DNA of 23,247 nucleotides. Source: a virus. Below are positions 21,477 to 23,247 of the stretch, piece by piece (position 1 is the first letter of the stretch; each line of letters begins with the position of its first letter). Below the pieces are notes generated by a model that was not told the origin of the DNA, did not search any database, and was given only the letters and a program-made list of their open reading frames with translations. The stretch spans positions 1 to 23,247 of the IMG/VR virus record IMGVR_UViG_3300019360_000287; one strand, 5' to 3'. Position numbers and translations under genes: made by a program.

Positions 21477-22403
21477 ATGACAGTCCAGAAGTGGCTGATC
21501 GCGGCCCTTTGCGCATTCGGTATCATGGCCATGCTCGCCAATATCAAGTCCTGCTCGGCGGCAGAGGCGGCCCCGCAATGGAGCATTGACGCCATCAATG
21601 ATTATATAGACAAAGCTAACGTCCTCGTTGGCGATGAGGATGGGGATTTCTGCTCCGGCACGGTGATCTCCATCCCGAACCGATTCATCCTGACGGCGGA
21701 CCATTGCGTCAGGAACCGGATTCGCCGCGAGCAAAAGGAGTTCGTCGATCCGATCACTGGCGTGGTCACGACCGCCACCGTCGAGCGCCGCCTGGATCTG
21801 GTCGTCTCCAAGAACATCGTCAAGAACTACGAGATCGTCTCTCGGCAAAGCCTGACAGCGAAGATATGGGCACGAGACCCCGAGAACGACGTCGCCATTC
21901 TCCAGATCGTCGACCCGGAATATCTCCCAAGCTATGCCGCCACGCTTGCGCCCGACGACTACAGGCTCAAGCGCGGCGAGACCATCTATGTCGTGGGCAA
22001 TCCCGGCGTCGAGTTCGACAACTCGCTCACCAAGGGTATCGTCTCCGCCACGGAACGCACCCTGGACTTCGGCAGCGGCAAGAAGATCAAGGTCTTTCAG
22101 ATCGACGCCGTGGCCATCGGCGGCAACTCCGGCGGTTCGGTACTCAACGAGCAGGGGCAGATTGTCGGCACGCTCGACGCCGGCCTTCGTGGTGCCGGGA
22201 TCAACTTTGTCGTTCCGATCGCGGCAACCAAGAAACTCTTGAAGAACAAGGGCTTCAAAGACACGAACGGCCCGGGCATCGCCAAGAACAGTGCGACGAA
22301 GATTGACGAGAGAAAGAGCAGCGGTCCTGGTCAGGTCATCACCATGGACCTCGAGACATGGCCGCGCATCTTCCATCGCATCATGGATAGGATGGCCCAA
22401 TGA
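21477..22403 (+). CDS. Exported trypsin-like serine protease (S1/HtrA-like, no PDZ)
   Basis: The product is 308 residues with a signal peptide or N-terminal anchor (KWLIAALCAFGIMAMLA, then SCSAAEAAP). The trypsin-fold triad is complete: H76 in LTADHC, D138 in ENDVAIL, and S218 in IGGNSGGSVL. C59 and C77 flank the catalytic histidine, as in the classical trypsin disulfide, which requires an oxidising compartment such as the periplasm. The last 60 residues are a polar tail with no PDZ domain. It sits between putative holin and endolysin (ATGA overlap with the latter), behind an AGGAA ribosome site. Substrate unknown: a role in lysis, in degrading envelope or phage proteins, or as cargo are all possible. 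Confidence 0.85.
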   Translation: MTVQKWLIAALCAFGIMAMLANIKSCSAAEAAPQWSIDAINDYIDKANVLVGDEDGDFCSGTVISIPNRFILTADHCVRNRIRREQKEFVDPITGVVTTATVERRLDLVVSKNIVKNYEIVSRQSLTAKIWARDPENDVAILQIVDPEYLPSYAATLAPDDYRLKRGETIYVVGNPGVEFDNSLTKGIVSATERTLDFGSGKKIKVFQIDAVAIGGNSGGSVLNEQGQIVGTLDAGLRGAGINFVVPIAATKKLLKNKGFKDTNGPGIAKNSATKIDERKSSGPGQVITMDLETWPRIFHRIMDRMAQ

Positions 22404-23077
22404 AAACCGGATCACGGGGCCTTGCCCTGATCAAGCAGTATGAGGGTCTGCGCCTCGAAGCCTACCAGGATTCCGTCGGCATCTGGACCATTGGTTACGG
22501 CCACACGGCGCAGGCAGGCCCTCCGAAGCCCGGGGCCGGCATGCGGATCACGAGGCTCGAGGCGGAAGCGATCCTCGCGCGCGACCTGGTTGAATATGAG
22601 CGCGCTGTCGACGAGGTCGTCACGCGCCCGCCGAAGCAAAACCAGTTCGACGCGATGGTGAGCCTGTGTTTCAACATCGGGCCCGGCAACTTCACGCGAT
22701 CGAGCGTCGCCCGCGCCTTCAATATCGGCGAGGAAAGCAGGGCGGCTGAGGCGTTCCTCGCCTGGAACAAGGCCGGCGGCAGGGTGCTTCCCGGTCTCAC
22801 GCGGCGCAGGGCAGCCGAGAAACGGCTCTTCCTTTCGCAAGGCGGAACGACGCCCGCCAAATGGGCCATTGCCGGCGCCGGCGGCACGATCGGCGGCGCA
22901 GCACTCACCAATGTCGCCGACAATTTTGCGTCGAGCTTGGGGCTTGGCCTGTCCTCCTTTCTCGATTGGCGTGGTCTTCTCGTCATCGGTGCCCTCATCG
23001 GCATTGCGGGCGTGGCGACACTCTGGGCGATCGGCGAGAACCGCAGGGAGCGGCTGTGGGACCGCTTGTTCGAATGA
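22400..23077 (+). CDS. Endolysin, GH24 lysozyme with C-terminal membrane segments
   Basis: This is a muramidase that cuts peptidoglycan glycan strands at lysis. The catalytic domain (1-147) has the T4-type triad with correct spacing: E15 in KQYEGLRL, D24 in YQDSVG, T30 in IWTIGYGHT (9 and 6 residues apart as in T4 lysozyme). It also has NQFDAMVSLCFNIGPGNF and the end helix TRRRAAEKRLF. Unusually, residues 150-225 add a Gly/Ala-rich hydrophobic segment (about 155-172), a strong membrane helix (LLVIGALIGIAGVATLWAI, 193-211) and a basic tail NRRERLWDRLFE. No N-terminal signal or SAR anchor is seen, so export would depend on the holin, and the C-terminus could hold the enzyme to the inner membrane. 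The start overlaps the protease stop (ATGA). Confidence 0.88.
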   Translation: MKTGSRGLALIKQYEGLRLEAYQDSVGIWTIGYGHTAQAGPPKPGAGMRITRLEAEAILARDLVEYERAVDEVVTRPPKQNQFDAMVSLCFNIGPGNFTRSSVARAFNIGEESRAAEAFLAWNKAGGRVLPGLTRRRAAEKRLFLSQGGTTPAKWAIAGAGGTIGGAALTNVADNFASSLGLGLSSFLDWRGLLVIGALIGIAGVATLWAIGENRRERLWDRLFE

Positions 23078-23247
23078 GCTGGATAGTCTCTGGCCTGAGC
23101 GGCCTTTCGCTGCGGGCCTGGCTCGCGATCGGCGCCGTCGTCGCCTTCGCGGCCTGGAGTTTTTACGTACATAGCCTCGGCTATTCCCTGGCCGATGGCT
23201 TGTGGAAGGCGAAGCAGCTCGAGGCGAAGATCGCGAGACTCGAGCTC
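23074..23247 (+). CDS. Spanin-like membrane protein (partial at window end)
   Basis: The frame begins ATG 23074 (ATGA overlap with the endolysin stop) and stays open to the last base, giving 58 residues. It shows one N-terminal membrane helix (LRAWLAIGAVVAFAAWSFYV, about 13-32) followed by a charged helical region, LWKAKQLEAKIARLEL, that looks like the start of a coiled coil. This topology, directly after an endolysin, is that of an inner-membrane spanin (Rz-type), which links the inner to the outer membrane in the last step of lysis. A nested Rz1-like lipoprotein frame would lie beyond the window. The rest of the gene is not visible. Confidence 0.6.
   Translation, partial: MSWIVSGLSGLSLRAWLAIGAVVAFAAWSFYVHSLGYSLADGLWKAKQLEAKIARLEL

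Noticed and set aside
21087-22415. 442-codon minus-strand open frame
   Set aside because: Antisense to the protease, which has a full catalytic triad; long GC-skewed shadow without recognisable motif. The same applies to minus frames at 2298-3518, 9515-10750 and 11551-12582.

Overview
The window is the late (virion assembly, host lysis) half of a tailed-phage genome, most likely a temperate podovirus or a prophage. GC-rich composition, AGGAG-type ribosome binding sites and the style of the tail-fibre N-terminus suggest an alphaproteobacterial (rhizobia-like) host, but no host gene, attachment site, integrase or tRNA is present to confirm this. The gene order (large terminase, portal, scaffold, coat, adaptor, tail hub, ejection proteins, fibre, lysis) and the 726-residue portal point to a P22-type head and portal. 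The small terminase lies outside the window to the left, or elsewhere.

Layout on the + strand. 1-3593: terminase and portal. 3595-6907: a run of small, mostly beta-rich structural proteins of unknown role, including one built of seven 21-residue repeats; a single minus-strand gene interrupts this run at 4857-5171. 6938-9574: scaffold, major capsid protein and a small probable capsid cement protein, closed by a strong UUCG-capped hairpin terminator at about 9583-9613. 9641-14643: an HhH/SAP-like protein, head-tail adaptor, beta-rich tail hub, a GNAT acetyltransferase, and a chimeric virion protein joining a peptidase S74-type chaperone domain to an M15 peptidase. 16164-18595: two proteins that look like internal/ejection proteins. 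19708-21266: tail fibre and a second distal protein. 21270-23247: lysis module (58-residue putative holin, exported trypsin-like protease, membrane-anchored GH24 endolysin, and the start of a spanin-like protein). Many adjacent genes overlap by 1-4 nt (ATGA, TGATG, GTGA, TAATG), so the late genes are read as translationally coupled blocks.

Two minus-strand cassettes interrupt the late operon and are the most unusual content. Cassette A (15887 down to 14760) holds three tandem paralogues of a small exported two-cysteine protein, the promoter-proximal one frameshifted. Cassette B (19463 down to 18534) holds a 33-residue hydrophobic peptide gene followed by two tandem paralogues of a three-helix membrane protein. 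The proteins of the two cassettes are unrelated, but their upstream regions are clearly homologous: a 13-bp near-palindrome, CTATCT(T/A)AAGTAG, lies exactly 46 nt from a CCCAAGCGG block in both, with further ungapped identities between. The two cassettes therefore look like one co-regulated, envelope-directed regulon carried by the phage, probably expressed in the lysogen (lysogenic conversion or superinfection exclusion are the natural guesses). Cassette B also carries a second copy of the 3' end of the neighbouring ejection-protein gene, recording how the cassette grew.
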